DNA of 41,177 bases from an uncultured Bacteroidales bacterium (GCA_902791675.1 CADAWW010000017.1:1-41177), one strand, 5' to 3'. Shown: positions 17,451 to 25,563, counted from the stretch's first letter. Notes: generated by a model not told the origin, from the letters alone. Numbers and translations are program-made.

Positions 17451-18425
17451 ATGAAAATAGTAAGACTTTTATTGTTGATTTGTCTGCACGTCGGCACTAT
17501 TGCAACTTATGCACAGCAGAAGGTGAACATTTATAACGCCGATAGCATTCAGAAGTATCTGAAAGAACGAATTGCCGATACCAAAGTAAGGCAGAAAGAA
17601 GCCAGGGATGCCCAGAAAGCTGTCGATAAAGAAATGCGTACTCTACAGCGTGACTTGGAGAAATCCCGTGCTCAAGCCATTAAAGACCGTCAGCGAGTGA
17701 AGGAAGCCCTGAAAAGCGGTAAGTTCTATCAGCCCAAACCATACGTTCCTGCTGAACTTAAGCATCAGGAAGTCGAAGAACCTCAGGCCAACTTGAGCAA
17801 AGAAGAACGTTCCAAGGTAGAAGCCGAACAGAAGCAGAAAGCTCAGGCAGCAAAGACCGAAGCTAAGCAAAAGGCTGAGAAAGCCAAGATTATGAGCAAG
17901 ACTGGTGGCGCACGTGAGAGAGCAGAGCTCCGTGCATCCGCCCGACAGCAAAAACAGCGCAGAAAAGAGAAAGAAGCTGAAGATAAACTGAAAGCTAAGC
18001 TTGCAAAGGAGGAAGCTATGAAGGCTAAGGCTGAAGCTAAAGCGAATGAATCGGAAACAGGAATAAAAGAGGAGTCAGAGAAGGTCAAAGAGCCAGTCAA
18101 AGCGCCAGAGAAGGCCAGGGACGCAGCGCCCAAAACTGAAAAAGTTAAAGACGAATCTCCTAAAACCGAAAAGGTTAAAGCAGAAATGCCTAAGAGCGAA
18201 AAGGCTAAAACTGACGTTCCTAAAAAGGAGGTGATTGAAAAAGCCAAGAAAGAGGAGAAACCAAAAGTGACTCCCGAACAGGCAGCAGCAGATAAAGCCA
18301 AACAAAAAGAACTTAAGCAACAAGAGAAGGACTCTAAGAAGAAGTATAGTGTTAGAGACCAACGTGCAAAAGCCGTAGCTGAGCAAAAGGCTAAAGAAAA
18401 AGCAGAGAAAGAAGATAAAGAATAA
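17451..18425 (+). CDS. Secreted Lys/Glu/Ala-rich coiled-coil protein, function unknown
   Basis: About 324 residues. A clear signal peptide (MKIVRLLLLICLHVGTIATYAQQ) is followed by NIYNADSIQKYLKERIADTKVRQKE, then a highly charged, probably helical or coiled-coil region very rich in Lys, Glu, Ala and Gln up to the end. Four 10-residue repeats of the type PKTEKVKDE lie at nt 18126-18245. There is no cysteine-containing lipobox and no C-terminal sorting tail, so a periplasmic location is the default. I do not recognise the family; the composition resembles TolA-like or cell-wall-spanning linkers, but this is only a resemblance. It is separated by 3 nt from the next gene and shares its promoter, so the two products probably act together. 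Confidence 0.75.
   Translation: MKIVRLLLLICLHVGTIATYAQQKVNIYNADSIQKYLKERIADTKVRQKEARDAQKAVDKEMRTLQRDLEKSRAQAIKDRQRVKEALKSGKFYQPKPYVPAELKHQEVEEPQANLSKEERSKVEAEQKQKAQAAKTEAKQKAEKAKIMSKTGGARERAELRASARQQKQRRKEKEAEDKLKAKLAKEEAMKAKAEAKANESETGIKEESEKVKEPVKAPEKARDAAPKTEKVKDESPKTEKVKAEMPKSEKAKTDVPKKEVIEKAKKEEKPKVTPEQAAADKAKQKELKQQEKDSKKKYSVRDQRAKAVAEQKAKEKAEKEDKE
18126..18245 (+). repeat. Four 30-bp in-frame repeats (10-residue units)
   Basis: Units at 18126, 18156, 18186 and 18216 encode APKTEKVKDE, SPKTEKVKAE, MPKSEKAKTD and VPKKEVIEKA. The Pro-Lys spacing breaks the helix and makes an extended linker likely. The units are diverged at DNA level, so this is an old expansion. Confidence 0.8.
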
Positions 18426-18428
18426 ATC

Positions 18429-20387
18429 ATGCACAATATTAAATTTGTATTTGTACTTCTAATTGCCGCATGGCAGGTAGATGGACTTGCTCAAGTGGCT
18501 TTCCTGGAAAATATCCATTGGAAAGACGAATGGTTGCTCTCTGGTGACAACAAACTTATAGGTACTGTTAACGCCACGGCTCCACTGGATGTGAAGATGA
18601 AGTGTGAGAAAGAACTGGTGAGTGAAAACACCTGGGAAATAACCTGGACATTTACAGCTAAACGCGATGTGCCAAATGTTCGTCTTACAGCTAGCTTTGA
18701 ACATGTTTCGAAACCAGAATGGTGGATGATTCCAGCGGTTTCGTATAACGGCAACCAATTAAGTAAAGGCTTGGAACCTAAAGGGGAAAAACGCGACAGA
18801 CAATGGTATACTTTTTCTTATAAGCGTACACCTATTCCCGGTGCTGTCTACAGTGAGGGCGAAGAATTTGCTATTGCCACCTTTGGCAATGTTCCTGAGA
18901 AGGCCGAAGACGACTATTCTTGTGGCATTCAACCAGAGCCCAATATCATCACCCACCAATTGTTGTGGCCAGAAGAGGAGATGCCCGTCTCTTATTGTGC
19001 TCAAGACAAATATGCACCTGGGTGGCAGCGTACATACAACATGAAGAAGGGTGAAGAACGTAAACTTAGCATGTACCTAATAGTAGCTAGGAAGGAGACT
19101 AACCACAACGCCTATCGTCACATGCTGGATATGGCCTGGCTGATGGCTGAACCTGAGAAACTGCCAGCACCAGACGAAGAAAAACTCTGGAAGCAAAGTG
19201 TAGAGTTTTGCCATCATTCGCTATGGATTGAGAATGACGATTATATGGGTTACCTCCTTGGCCTTAACCTGAACGAGAAAGGAGAATGGCAACAAGTAAC
19301 CCGTAACTGTTTTGAGGCAGGATGGATGGGACAGAATATCAGCCTGGCTGTGAGTATTCTCCACGATTTTAATAAAACAGGGGACCACATGGACATTGAC
19401 CAGGGTCTTGCCACTCTGGATACCTGGGCAGATAACTGTCAGTTGCCTAACGGCTTGTTCATTACACAATATGATGCTGTTATTAATAAGAGCAAATGTA
19501 TTATGGATGCCTGCAATCTTGGCACAGCAGCTTTACAATTCTTTGAGGCTGACCGATTAGTAAAACAATTACGCCTTGTCCGAACGGCTTATTTGGGCGC
19601 TGCATGGGGAATCTGTAATTTTATGTTGGCAGATCAGCAACCAAACGGCTGTTATGGTAGAGGCTGGACAATTGAAGGCCAGTGCATAGAGCGTGAGGGT
19701 GGAGTAGGTGCCTATCTTATTCCTGCCATGCTGAAGGCATACGACTTCTACAACGATAAGAAGTATCTTGAGAGTGCCCAACGCGCGTACATATATTATA
19801 TTAGCGGTTTTAAGAAGAATGGTTTTTGTACAGATGGTACTTTAGATACGCGTTGCATAGACAGAGAATCGGCATACCCCTTACTTACCTCAGCGATTGG
19901 CCTATACAGAATAACTAAGGACGACGCTTACCTGAATGATGCTGTTGATGTTTCTTATTACCTAAGTACGTGGCTTTGGCATTATAATATCAACTATGAG
20001 GAAGGAGATGTTTTCCAACAATATAACTACAAAACTTTAGGAGCAACCAGTGTAAGTACGCAACGCCATTACTTTGATACTTTTGCATGCAGATGGGTAA
20101 ACGATTGGCGAGAACTTGCAAAACTTACAGATGATTTGCAATGGAAGGAGAAAGCAGAAGCCATCTGGCGAAACTGCTGCCAATTGGTTGGAGACGGCAC
20201 ACTTAAGATAAATGGACATATCCGGCCCATAGGTTCACAGAATGATGCTTTCTTCGGTTCAACCTGGTTCTCTCGTGTTCAAGGCGAAGGACTTCCCCCA
20301 ATAGCCCAAAAGAACAGATTCAATGATTGGCTCGTTGCCTGGCCTTGTGCTTTTCGAATGGAAACATTACGTAAAACTGATGAATAA
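18429..20387 (+). CDS. Secreted six-hairpin (alpha/alpha)-toroid glycosidase-like protein
   Basis: About 652 residues with a signal peptide (MHNIKFVFVLLIAAWQVDGLAQ). An N-terminal beta-rich domain (~25-250) is followed by a helical domain with the repeated helix-pair pattern of six-hairpin glycosidases: CFEAGWMGQNISLAVSIL, GLATLDTWADNCQLPNGLF, LGAAWGICNFMLADQQPNGCYGRGW, LIPAMLKAYDFYNDKKYLESA, YPLLTSAIGLYRITKDDAYL and VNDWRELAKLTDDLQWKEKA. Aspartates and glutamates near the C termini of these helices could be catalytic, but I cannot name them or assign a GH family. It follows the coiled-coil gene by 3 nt. No C-terminal sorting tail is visible, so periplasmic action on oligosaccharides is the likelier option. 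Confidence 0.75.
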   Translation: MHNIKFVFVLLIAAWQVDGLAQVAFLENIHWKDEWLLSGDNKLIGTVNATAPLDVKMKCEKELVSENTWEITWTFTAKRDVPNVRLTASFEHVSKPEWWMIPAVSYNGNQLSKGLEPKGEKRDRQWYTFSYKRTPIPGAVYSEGEEFAIATFGNVPEKAEDDYSCGIQPEPNIITHQLLWPEEEMPVSYCAQDKYAPGWQRTYNMKKGEERKLSMYLIVARKETNHNAYRHMLDMAWLMAEPEKLPAPDEEKLWKQSVEFCHHSLWIENDDYMGYLLGLNLNEKGEWQQVTRNCFEAGWMGQNISLAVSILHDFNKTGDHMDIDQGLATLDTWADNCQLPNGLFITQYDAVINKSKCIMDACNLGTAALQFFEADRLVKQLRLVRTAYLGAAWGICNFMLADQQPNGCYGRGWTIEGQCIEREGGVGAYLIPAMLKAYDFYNDKKYLESAQRAYIYYISGFKKNGFCTDGTLDTRCIDRESAYPLLTSAIGLYRITKDDAYLNDAVDVSYYLSTWLWHYNINYEEGDVFQQYNYKTLGATSVSTQRHYFDTFACRWVNDWRELAKLTDDLQWKEKAEAIWRNCCQLVGDGTLKINGHIRPIGSQNDAFFGSTWFSRVQGEGLPPIAQKNRFNDWLVAWPCAFRMETLRKTDE

Positions 20388-20448
20388 TCAATGATTTGGG
20401 CTGGTTTGATTAAAATATGTTAAATAGGACCGACTTTTAGATATGCTA

Positions 20449-20480
20449 TTTGGATAAACATTTAATTTTAAGTATTTTTG
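20449..20480 (+). promoter_or_regulatory. Promoter of the BlaI-like regulator gene
   Basis: TTTG (20449-20452), 20-nt spacer, TATTTTTG (20473-20480); both elements match. The leader is about 40 nt and carries AGAGGA 7 nt before the ATG, one of the few good Shine-Dalgarno-like sequences in this window. Confidence 0.8.
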
Positions 20481-20525
20481 CAGTGCAGAATAACAGATCA
20501 GTAGAACTGAAAAAGAGGAATAACT

Positions 20526-20894
20526 ATGGCTAATAAGAAAAAATCTGAGAAAAAGAAAAAATCTGAGAAAAGGAAGTTGTTGACTCCCAAGGAGCATGAA
20601 ATTATGCTGAAATTATGGACCCTTGAAGAGTCTGGTAACAAACAATCAAAAGTCCGCGATATTTTGGAACTCTTTGAAGCTGAAGGTTCAAGTATGGCCT
20701 ACACTACCTTGGCTACATTCTTAAAGATTCTTGTCGCAAAGAAATACGCAACATCTTCAAAGAATGGTGTAATTATCTTTATTAAATCTAAAATTTCACG
20801 TAGTGACTATGCTGCCCTTGCTATGAAGTATGCATTAGCTGATTATTTCGCTGGCGATAAGGAGAAGATGATTGAATGCATCAAAGCATTATAA
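20526..20894 (+). CDS. Orphan BlaI/MecI/CopY-like winged-helix regulator
   Basis: About 122 residues. Residues ~19-95 match the BlaI/MecI winged helix: LTPKEHEIMLKLWTLEE, SKVRDILELFE, the recognition helix region MAYTTLATFLKILVAKKY and the wing NGVIIFIKSKISRSDY. Members are dimeric repressors normally inactivated when a BlaR/MecR-type membrane peptidase triggers their cleavage. No such partner is adjacent, so its signal is unknown. The N terminus carries an unusual basic tail with the unit KKKSEK twice, from a perfect 18-bp tandem duplication. It converges on the histone-like gene, with a shared hairpin between them. Confidence 0.8.
   Translation: MANKKKSEKKKKSEKRKLLTPKEHEIMLKLWTLEESGNKQSKVRDILELFEAEGSSMAYTTLATFLKILVAKKYATSSKNGVIIFIKSKISRSDYAALAMKYALADYFAGDKEKMIECIKAL
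20535..20570 (+). repeat. 18-bp perfect tandem duplication at the BlaI-like N terminus
   Basis: AAGAAAAAATCTGAGAAA occurs twice head to tail (20535-20552 and 20553-20570), in frame, each encoding KKKSEK. It is length-neutral for the frame but changes the charge of the tail. Confidence 0.92.
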
Positions 20895-20933
20895 AGAAAA
20901 TTAGATTTCAAAAACAAAACAATAATAAAAAAT

Positions 20934-20968
20934 AAAGGGACGGTGTTAAACACTGTCCCTTTGTTTTT
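20934..20968. terminator. Bidirectional hairpin between BlaI-like and histone-like genes
   Basis: A 13-bp stem (arms 20934-20946 and 20950-20962, with one G-T pair) encloses a 3-nt TAA loop. It is followed by GTTTTTG on the plus strand and by an A/T-rich run on the other side, so it can end transcription from both converging genes. Confidence 0.9.
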
Positions 20969-20982
20969 GAGCTTTTGCCAAA

Positions 20983-21156
20983 TTACTTAGCAGCAGCAAG
21001 GCTAGCCTTACGGAATGCCTTCATTGCCTTCTCGATTTCCAGAGAAACCTTACGTGCACGTGTACCTGCAGCCTTGTTACCATTCTCTGCCTGAGCAGCA
21101 GCATCCTTTGCGAAAGCGCCATAAGCGGCAGCAATCTGGTTGAGTAAATCTTTCAT
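20983..21156 (-). CDS. Histone H1-like (Hc1-type) small DNA-binding protein
   Basis: About 57 residues: MKDLLNQIAAAYGAF, AAAQAENGNKAAGTRARK, SLEIEKAMKAFRKAS. The GNKAAGTRARK...LEIEK block is typical of the short histone H1/Hc1-like proteins common in Bacteroidota, which are thought to bind DNA through lysines and arginines. The frame is open for 14 more codons upstream, but the promoter -7 box lies inside them, so the ATG at 21156 is chosen. It is monocistronic and ends at the shared hairpin. Confidence 0.9.
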   Translation of the reverse strand: MKDLLNQIAAAYGAFAKDAAAQAENGNKAAGTRARKVSLEIEKAMKAFRKASLAAAK

Positions 21157-21187
21157 ATAATTTATGAGTTTAAGTTTGTAAACACCG

Positions 21188-21219
21188 CAAAGGTACAAAT
21201 ATTAATAATACAACACAAC
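21188..21219 (-). promoter_or_regulatory. Promoter of the histone-like gene
   Basis: The minus strand reads GTTG (21219-21216), 20-nt spacer, TACCTTTG (21195-21188). The leader is about 25 nt to the ATG at 21156. The rest of the gap up to the Fur-family gene shows no further signal. Confidence 0.72.
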
Positions 21220-21310
21220 ATTTGTATAAAAAAAAAAGGAGAAATCTAGAAAAACTTGGTTTTAGGCGATTCAGAAACGTTTTGATATCTGTTAAATGGC
21301 ATTAAAAAAA

Positions 21311-21718
21311 TTACTTGCAGTTAGGACAGATTCCTTTTACTACATATTCTACATCTTCCATCACGTATCCTTCGGGTAAAGAAATAATAGGTATAGCGTA
21401 ATCTTCCAGACAAAAGGTGCGACCACACTTTCTACAGGAAAAATGTATGTGATTTAGATGTTTCTCATTCTTGCATCGGCAAACACAATATTTTTGAAAA
21501 CCAGTTCCATCATCTATCTCGTGTAGAAGATGATGTGCAGTAAAAAGCCTGAGGGCGCGAAAGATGCTGGAGCGGTCCATCTGAGGCATGCGTTCTTCCA
21601 TATCTTGCAGCGTAAATGCCTTATGGAATTTATCGCATTCTTTCCACACCAGAATACGTACAGATGTTGGTTTTACTCCATGTTCCTGCAAATGATCTAT
21701 AATATTTTTTTCTACCAT
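21311..21718 (-). CDS. Fur family metal-responsive regulator
   Basis: About 135 residues. The N-terminal winged helix has NIIDHLQEHGVKPTSVRILVW and MDRSSIFRALRLFTAHHLLHEIDDG. The C-terminal dimer/metal domain has HLNHIHFSCRKCGRTFCLED and ends in ICPNCK, giving two CxxC pairs that form the structural zinc site seen in Fur, PerR and Zur proteins. Which metal or peroxide it senses cannot be decided from sequence. The ATG at 21718 follows its promoter; the frame is open to 21778, but that extension overlaps the -7 box. It is divergent from the rhamnosidase-like gene. Confidence 0.9.
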   Translation of the reverse strand: MVEKNIIDHLQEHGVKPTSVRILVWKECDKFHKAFTLQDMEERMPQMDRSSIFRALRLFTAHHLLHEIDDGTGFQKYCVCRCKNEKHLNHIHFSCRKCGRTFCLEDYAIPIISLPEGYVMEDVEYVVKGICPNCK

Positions 21719-21764
21719 GTAATACACAGAACAATAAACGTTGAAGATAACCAGATTTCTTTCA

Positions 21765-21795
21765 CAAAGGTATATCATTTCTCCGAGATGACAAA
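21765..21795 (-). promoter_or_regulatory. Promoter of the Fur-family gene
   Basis: The minus strand reads TTTG (21795-21792), 19-nt spacer, TACCTTTG (21772-21765). Both boxes are perfect. It lies back-to-back with the promoter at 21831-21860. Confidence 0.82.
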
Positions 21796-21830
21796 AGTTT
21801 TCGTCTTTTTCTTTTTTTTTTGTGAAAGAA

Positions 21831-21860
21831 TTTGCATTTGGAAATAAATTGCTATCTTTG
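21831..21860 (+). promoter_or_regulatory. Promoter of the rhamnosidase-like gene and downstream cluster
   Basis: TTTG (21831-21834), 18-nt spacer, TATCTTTG (21853-21860). The predicted leader is about 18 nt to the ATG at 21885. Confidence 0.75.
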
Positions 21861-21884
21861 TGCCGTTATTAGTATTATCCTTTG

Positions 21885-23017
21885 ATGAAGAGCCTTCTTC
21901 GGATTCTGTTTGTATGTATGCTTGGAATTGCCACTTGTCATGCTTCTGGGCTTAAAAACCTTAGAGTGAACCGTATGCTGGAACCTAAGGGCATTGTGCG
22001 TATGGGACAATTCAGTTGGCAGATTGAAAGTGAAGAAAATGACATCCGTCAGTTAGCCTATCGGATTAAAGTCGCCAGCACTTCAGAGGGTTTACAAGGC
22101 GGACCTGCCTTAATGTGGGATAGCGAACGATGTGAGAGTACCGACATGATACAAATCTTTTATCAAGGCAGACGCTTTCCGTATCAAAGTACGGTATACT
22201 GGCAACTTGAGGTATGGCTCAGCAACGACGAGTATCTTAAAAGTCCCATCCAAAGAATACAGACTGGACAAAAAGGTTCTGAATGGAATGGCGATCCTGT
22301 TTCCAAAAACGATGTGAGACATGATTATTTTTATTACCTGCGTTGGCTGCATTCATTACAAATGAATCAGACAGACAACGGGGAACTTCTTCTTCCTGTT
22401 CCTGATGATTCCCTGGCCTTCTTCCTGTTCCTGATGATTCCCTGGCTATCCCATTAGATCGAACAGCAGCTGTACTCTATAGCCTATATAAGGAAGAGGG
22501 CGACGTAAAATCCTTATATGATTATTATAATATGGTAAAGCGTTGGACAATGTTTCAATGTCGCAAAGACAGCACTATAAGCTCGCAACTTATAAACATG
22601 ATGACCGAAATGGCTCAGAAGTTGAACTTACAGGCTGACGTGCTTGAATATCGTCGTCTTCATAGCGACTCCACCACCTATGAACCTTATTGGCTTTATA
22701 CAGAAGAACCGAAATGGTGCGGTGGGGTCATACGCCAAACACCTTCCAGCATAGCTTATAATAGGGTAGATATTACTATTCCCTCTCCCATAGTGAACTA
22801 TCAAGAATCGTTCTCTCATGAATGTCCATATGGAACTATTTGTAGTGAGTGGAGCAAAGATGAAAACGGAATAATCTCGTGGGAGATACAGCTTCCTGTG
22901 GGTGTTCAGGCCCGTGTGCTATATCCGAAAGGATATGCCGATAATGAGGGGGGCCATTCTTCGATAGTAGGTAGCGGAGGATGGATATTCAGGCTATTGC
23001 CCGAAGTTACAGATTAG
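21885..23017 (+). pseudogene. Frameshifted, barrel-less GH78 alpha-L-rhamnosidase-like gene
   Basis: The first part has a signal peptide (KSLLRILFVCMLGIATCHA) and the fibronectin III-like domain found at the N terminus of GH78 rhamnosidases (NLRVNRMLEPKGIVRMGQFSW, YRIKVAS, STVYWQLEVW). It runs off-frame after DDSLA and stops at 22455-22457. The second part, in a frame open from 22445, has a short helical stretch and the C-terminal beta domain of GH78 (PYGTICSEW, GIISWEIQLPVGVQARVLYPKG). A perfect 29-bp tandem duplication (22389-22446) causes the shift; dropping one copy gives one continuous frame of about 367 residues. Even then the protein lacks nearly all of the catalytic (alpha/alpha)6 barrel of GH78 enzymes (usually over 700 residues), so it would be a non-catalytic or remodelled relative. 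Confidence 0.82.
22389..22446 (+). repeat. Perfect 29-bp tandem duplication
   Basis: Two identical 29-bp copies lie head to tail (22389-22417 and 22418-22446). The bases flanking the pair differ, so the copy boundary is exact. Because 29 is not a multiple of 3, the second copy shifts the reading frame and leads to a stop 9 nt beyond it. Confidence 0.96.
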
Positions 23018-23076
23018 GCAATTACACTAAAGATAGAGGAGAAAAGAATTAATGCGATATTTGAATTAATACGACT

Positions 23077-23718
23077 ATGATACAGAATGATTTACAAAGA
23101 CTGCGTTGGCAGTTCCTAGACGAGGCATTACGTGATCCTGTATTGGAATTCTTTATGGGTGAACGCACCTCAACCAATGAAACGGGCAATACCCGTAGCT
23201 TGATCTATCACATTAACAAAAGACTGAAAGAAGTTAACCGCAATTGGAGTTGCAGCAAACGTATGCTGCAGAACGATGTCGCCTTCTTCAAGAAAAAAGG
23301 TGCCCGGCTTATGCCTAGTTTCCGTCGTGGTCACAAGCGTATTCTTAGATATGTCAATTTAGAGTGGAAAAATCCGTTGTTACGTACTTCCCTTGGTCTG
23401 GATGTTGCCCGAGACCAAGAGAATACATGTGCCATTGCTGTTCTTGCCGATGGCCCCATTACCTCAATCAATGTGCGTATAACCGAGGAATTCAACACGC
23501 AAGAAGGTAATGTCACTATACAGGTGAAGGTTCCTATGAGCAACGATATCGACCGTATTGTCTTGTCGTATGGTATTGACATAGAAGTACTGGGACCGGT
23601 TGTGCTCCGCAACAGGATTAGAAAGACAATTAATGAAATGCAAAAGATGTACAAGAAGGAAACATCTGCAGAAATGTCTAAACCAGTACAGGGTGATCTC
23701 TTTGGAGAAATGTTTTAA
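23077..23718 (+). CDS. WYL-family-like regulator lacking most of the WYL domain
   Basis: About 213 residues. The N-terminal part (RSLIYHINKRLKEV...SCSKRMLQNDVAFFKKKGARL) looks like the helix-turn-helix of WYL/YafY-type regulators. The C-terminal part (VRITEEFNTQEGNVTIQVKVPMSNDIDRIVLSYGIDIEVLGPVVLRNRI) matches the WCX region that follows WYL. The central WYL ligand-binding fold present in the usual ~300-residue proteins is reduced to a short linker. The start at 23077 lies 59 nt after the rhamnosidase-like gene and 24 nt before the GH2 gene, so it is probably in that operon and may regulate it (inference). The tail SKPVQGDLFGEMF is of unknown role. Confidence 0.7.
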   Translation: MIQNDLQRLRWQFLDEALRDPVLEFFMGERTSTNETGNTRSLIYHINKRLKEVNRNWSCSKRMLQNDVAFFKKKGARLMPSFRRGHKRILRYVNLEWKNPLLRTSLGLDVARDQENTCAIAVLADGPITSINVRITEEFNTQEGNVTIQVKVPMSNDIDRIVLSYGIDIEVLGPVVLRNRIRKTINEMQKMYKKETSAEMSKPVQGDLFGEMF

Positions 23719-23742
23719 AGATTAAACATAAACAACAATATT

Positions 23743-25548
23743 ATGAAAAAGTATTTTCTTTTAATTGCATTGAGCCTTTTGGGTTTTACAAGCATAAAGG
23801 CTGAAACACCTCGTGCAGAGTATCCGCGTCCTCAGTTTGAGCGCGCACAGTGGCTAAACTTGAATGGTACATGGACCTATACCTTCGATTTTGGTAAGTC
23901 TGGTAATAATCGAGACTTTAAGAACAGTAAGGGGTTCGATGGGAAAATCCTGGTTCCCTTCTGCCCAGAAAGTAAGCTCAGTGGCGTAGAATATACAGAC
24001 TTCATTAACTGTATGTGGTACCAGCGTACAATTACTGTACCATCGGATTGGGAAGGAAAGCAGGTTCTTTTGCACTTTGGCGCTGTTGATTACGAAGCCA
24101 CCATCTATATTGACGGTAAGGAGGTGATGCAGCACTTCGGTACTGGCAGCAGCTTCGACATGAATATTACCAAATATGTTCCTGCCGGCAAGAGTGCCAA
24201 CCTTGTAGTTCGAGTTGAAGATAACCTGCGGTCTGGCATGCAGCCTGGAGGCAAGCAGTGCTGGAACTATTTCTCCGGTGGTTGTGACTATACTCGTACA
24301 ACAGGAATTTGGCAGACTGTATGGATGGAACCCGTAAGTCCGCAAGGCCTAAAAAATGTTTTCGCAATCCCTGATATCGAGCAGCAGCAGCTTGTTGTTC
24401 GTCCAGAATTCTATGGCGAAGCAAATGGGAATACCCTTACTATACAGGTTTATGACGGAAAGAAAGTCGTTTCTACCAAGACCGCTAATGCCGTAAATGG
24501 TGCAAATTTTGTGCTTCCCATCAAGAATCCTAAGTTATGGAGTCCTGAAACCCCCAATCTCTATGATGTAAAATACACTGTTAAGGATGCATCTGGTAAA
24601 GTGATAGACGAAGTTAGTTCTTATGCTGGCATGCGTAAAATTCATTGCGCTAATGGCTATTTCTATCTAAACAACCAACCTTACTTCCAGCGTTTGGTAC
24701 TTGATCAGGGATTTTATCCTGAAGGTATCTGGACAGCTCCAACCGATGAAGCCCTCAGACATGATATTGAGATGAGCAAGGCTGTAGGATTCAATGGTGC
24801 CCGTCTTCATCAGAAAGCATTCGAGGAGCGTTACTACTATTGGGCAGATAAGTTGGGTTACATCTGTTGGGGCGAGCAGGCTTCATGGGGTACCAATGTT
24901 AACAATCAGGAAGCAACAGGTAATTTCTTGCGTGAATGGACTGAATTAGTTGTCCGTGACCGCAACCATCCTTGTATTGTCACTTGGACACCGCTGAATG
25001 AAACCTGGGGAGCCCAGGCTGGTACTTATGTCCGTTTTGTCCAAGATCTTTATAATCTTACAAAAGCTATTGACCCCACTCGTCCTGTTAATGATGCCAG
25101 TGGTGATGGTCATGTAAAAACTGACATCTGGACTGTGCACGACTACAGCCGCGAGTACAACAAACTGGTGGAGAATCACACATTTAAAAATGGCGCTCCT
25201 CATTACCGTAATATGAATGGAAAGAGTTTCCTGGCCGACTGGGAAGGTCAGCCTTATATGATTGACGAGTTTGGCGGGTTAGGTTGGATTCCTAAAGACC
25301 AGCGAAGCAACTCATGGGGATATGGCGCACAGATAGAAACAGAAGACGAGTTCTTCCAGATTCTGGAGAAAGAAGTAGATGCCATAAAAGCCTGCAAGAA
25401 CGTAGTAGGTTTCTGCTATACACAGATTACTGATGTGGAACAGGAAAAGAACGGAGTTTATTATTACGATCGTCGTCCTAAATTTGATGCAGCAAAATGG
25501 AAAGCTATCTTTGAAAAGATACCAAGCGTTATACAAATTGAGAATTGA
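23743..25548 (+). CDS. Secreted GH2 glycoside hydrolase (beta-galactosidase/glucuronidase-like)
   Basis: About 601 residues with signal peptide MKKYFLLIALSLLGFTSIKA. The N-terminal jelly-roll sugar-binding domain contains LNGTWTYTFDF, WYQRTITVP, LHFGAVDYEATIYIDGKEV and CDYTRTTGIWQTVWMEP. An Ig-like domain (~210-300) and the (beta/alpha)8 barrel follow, with acid/base Glu420 in TPLNETWG and nucleophile Glu509 in YMIDEFGG. GH2 members release beta-linked galactose, glucuronic acid or mannose; the specificity here is not determined. It lacks the long C-terminal part of LacZ-type enzymes. The last residues (IQIEN) and stop are formed by a repeated GAGAATTGAGA-type sequence next to a palindromic repeat, so the natural end may have been altered. 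Confidence 0.9.
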   Translation: MKKYFLLIALSLLGFTSIKAETPRAEYPRPQFERAQWLNLNGTWTYTFDFGKSGNNRDFKNSKGFDGKILVPFCPESKLSGVEYTDFINCMWYQRTITVPSDWEGKQVLLHFGAVDYEATIYIDGKEVMQHFGTGSSFDMNITKYVPAGKSANLVVRVEDNLRSGMQPGGKQCWNYFSGGCDYTRTTGIWQTVWMEPVSPQGLKNVFAIPDIEQQQLVVRPEFYGEANGNTLTIQVYDGKKVVSTKTANAVNGANFVLPIKNPKLWSPETPNLYDVKYTVKDASGKVIDEVSSYAGMRKIHCANGYFYLNNQPYFQRLVLDQGFYPEGIWTAPTDEALRHDIEMSKAVGFNGARLHQKAFEERYYYWADKLGYICWGEQASWGTNVNNQEATGNFLREWTELVVRDRNHPCIVTWTPLNETWGAQAGTYVRFVQDLYNLTKAIDPTRPVNDASGDGHVKTDIWTVHDYSREYNKLVENHTFKNGAPHYRNMNGKSFLADWEGQPYMIDEFGGLGWIPKDQRSNSWGYGAQIETEDEFFQILEKEVDAIKACKNVVGFCYTQITDVEQEKNGVYYYDRRPKFDAAKWKAIFEKIPSVIQIEN

Positions 25549-25563
25549 GAGCCTCACCCCCGA

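Noticed and set aside
17843..18436. 197-codon minus-strand open frame, Ser/Phe-rich
   Set aside because: It is the antisense shadow of the lysine/glutamate-rich coiled-coil gene; AAG/GAA codons read as CTT/TTC on the other strand.
21719..21778. N-terminal extension of the Fur-family protein
   Set aside because: It overlaps the promoter -7 box and family proteins begin near MVEKNIIDHL.
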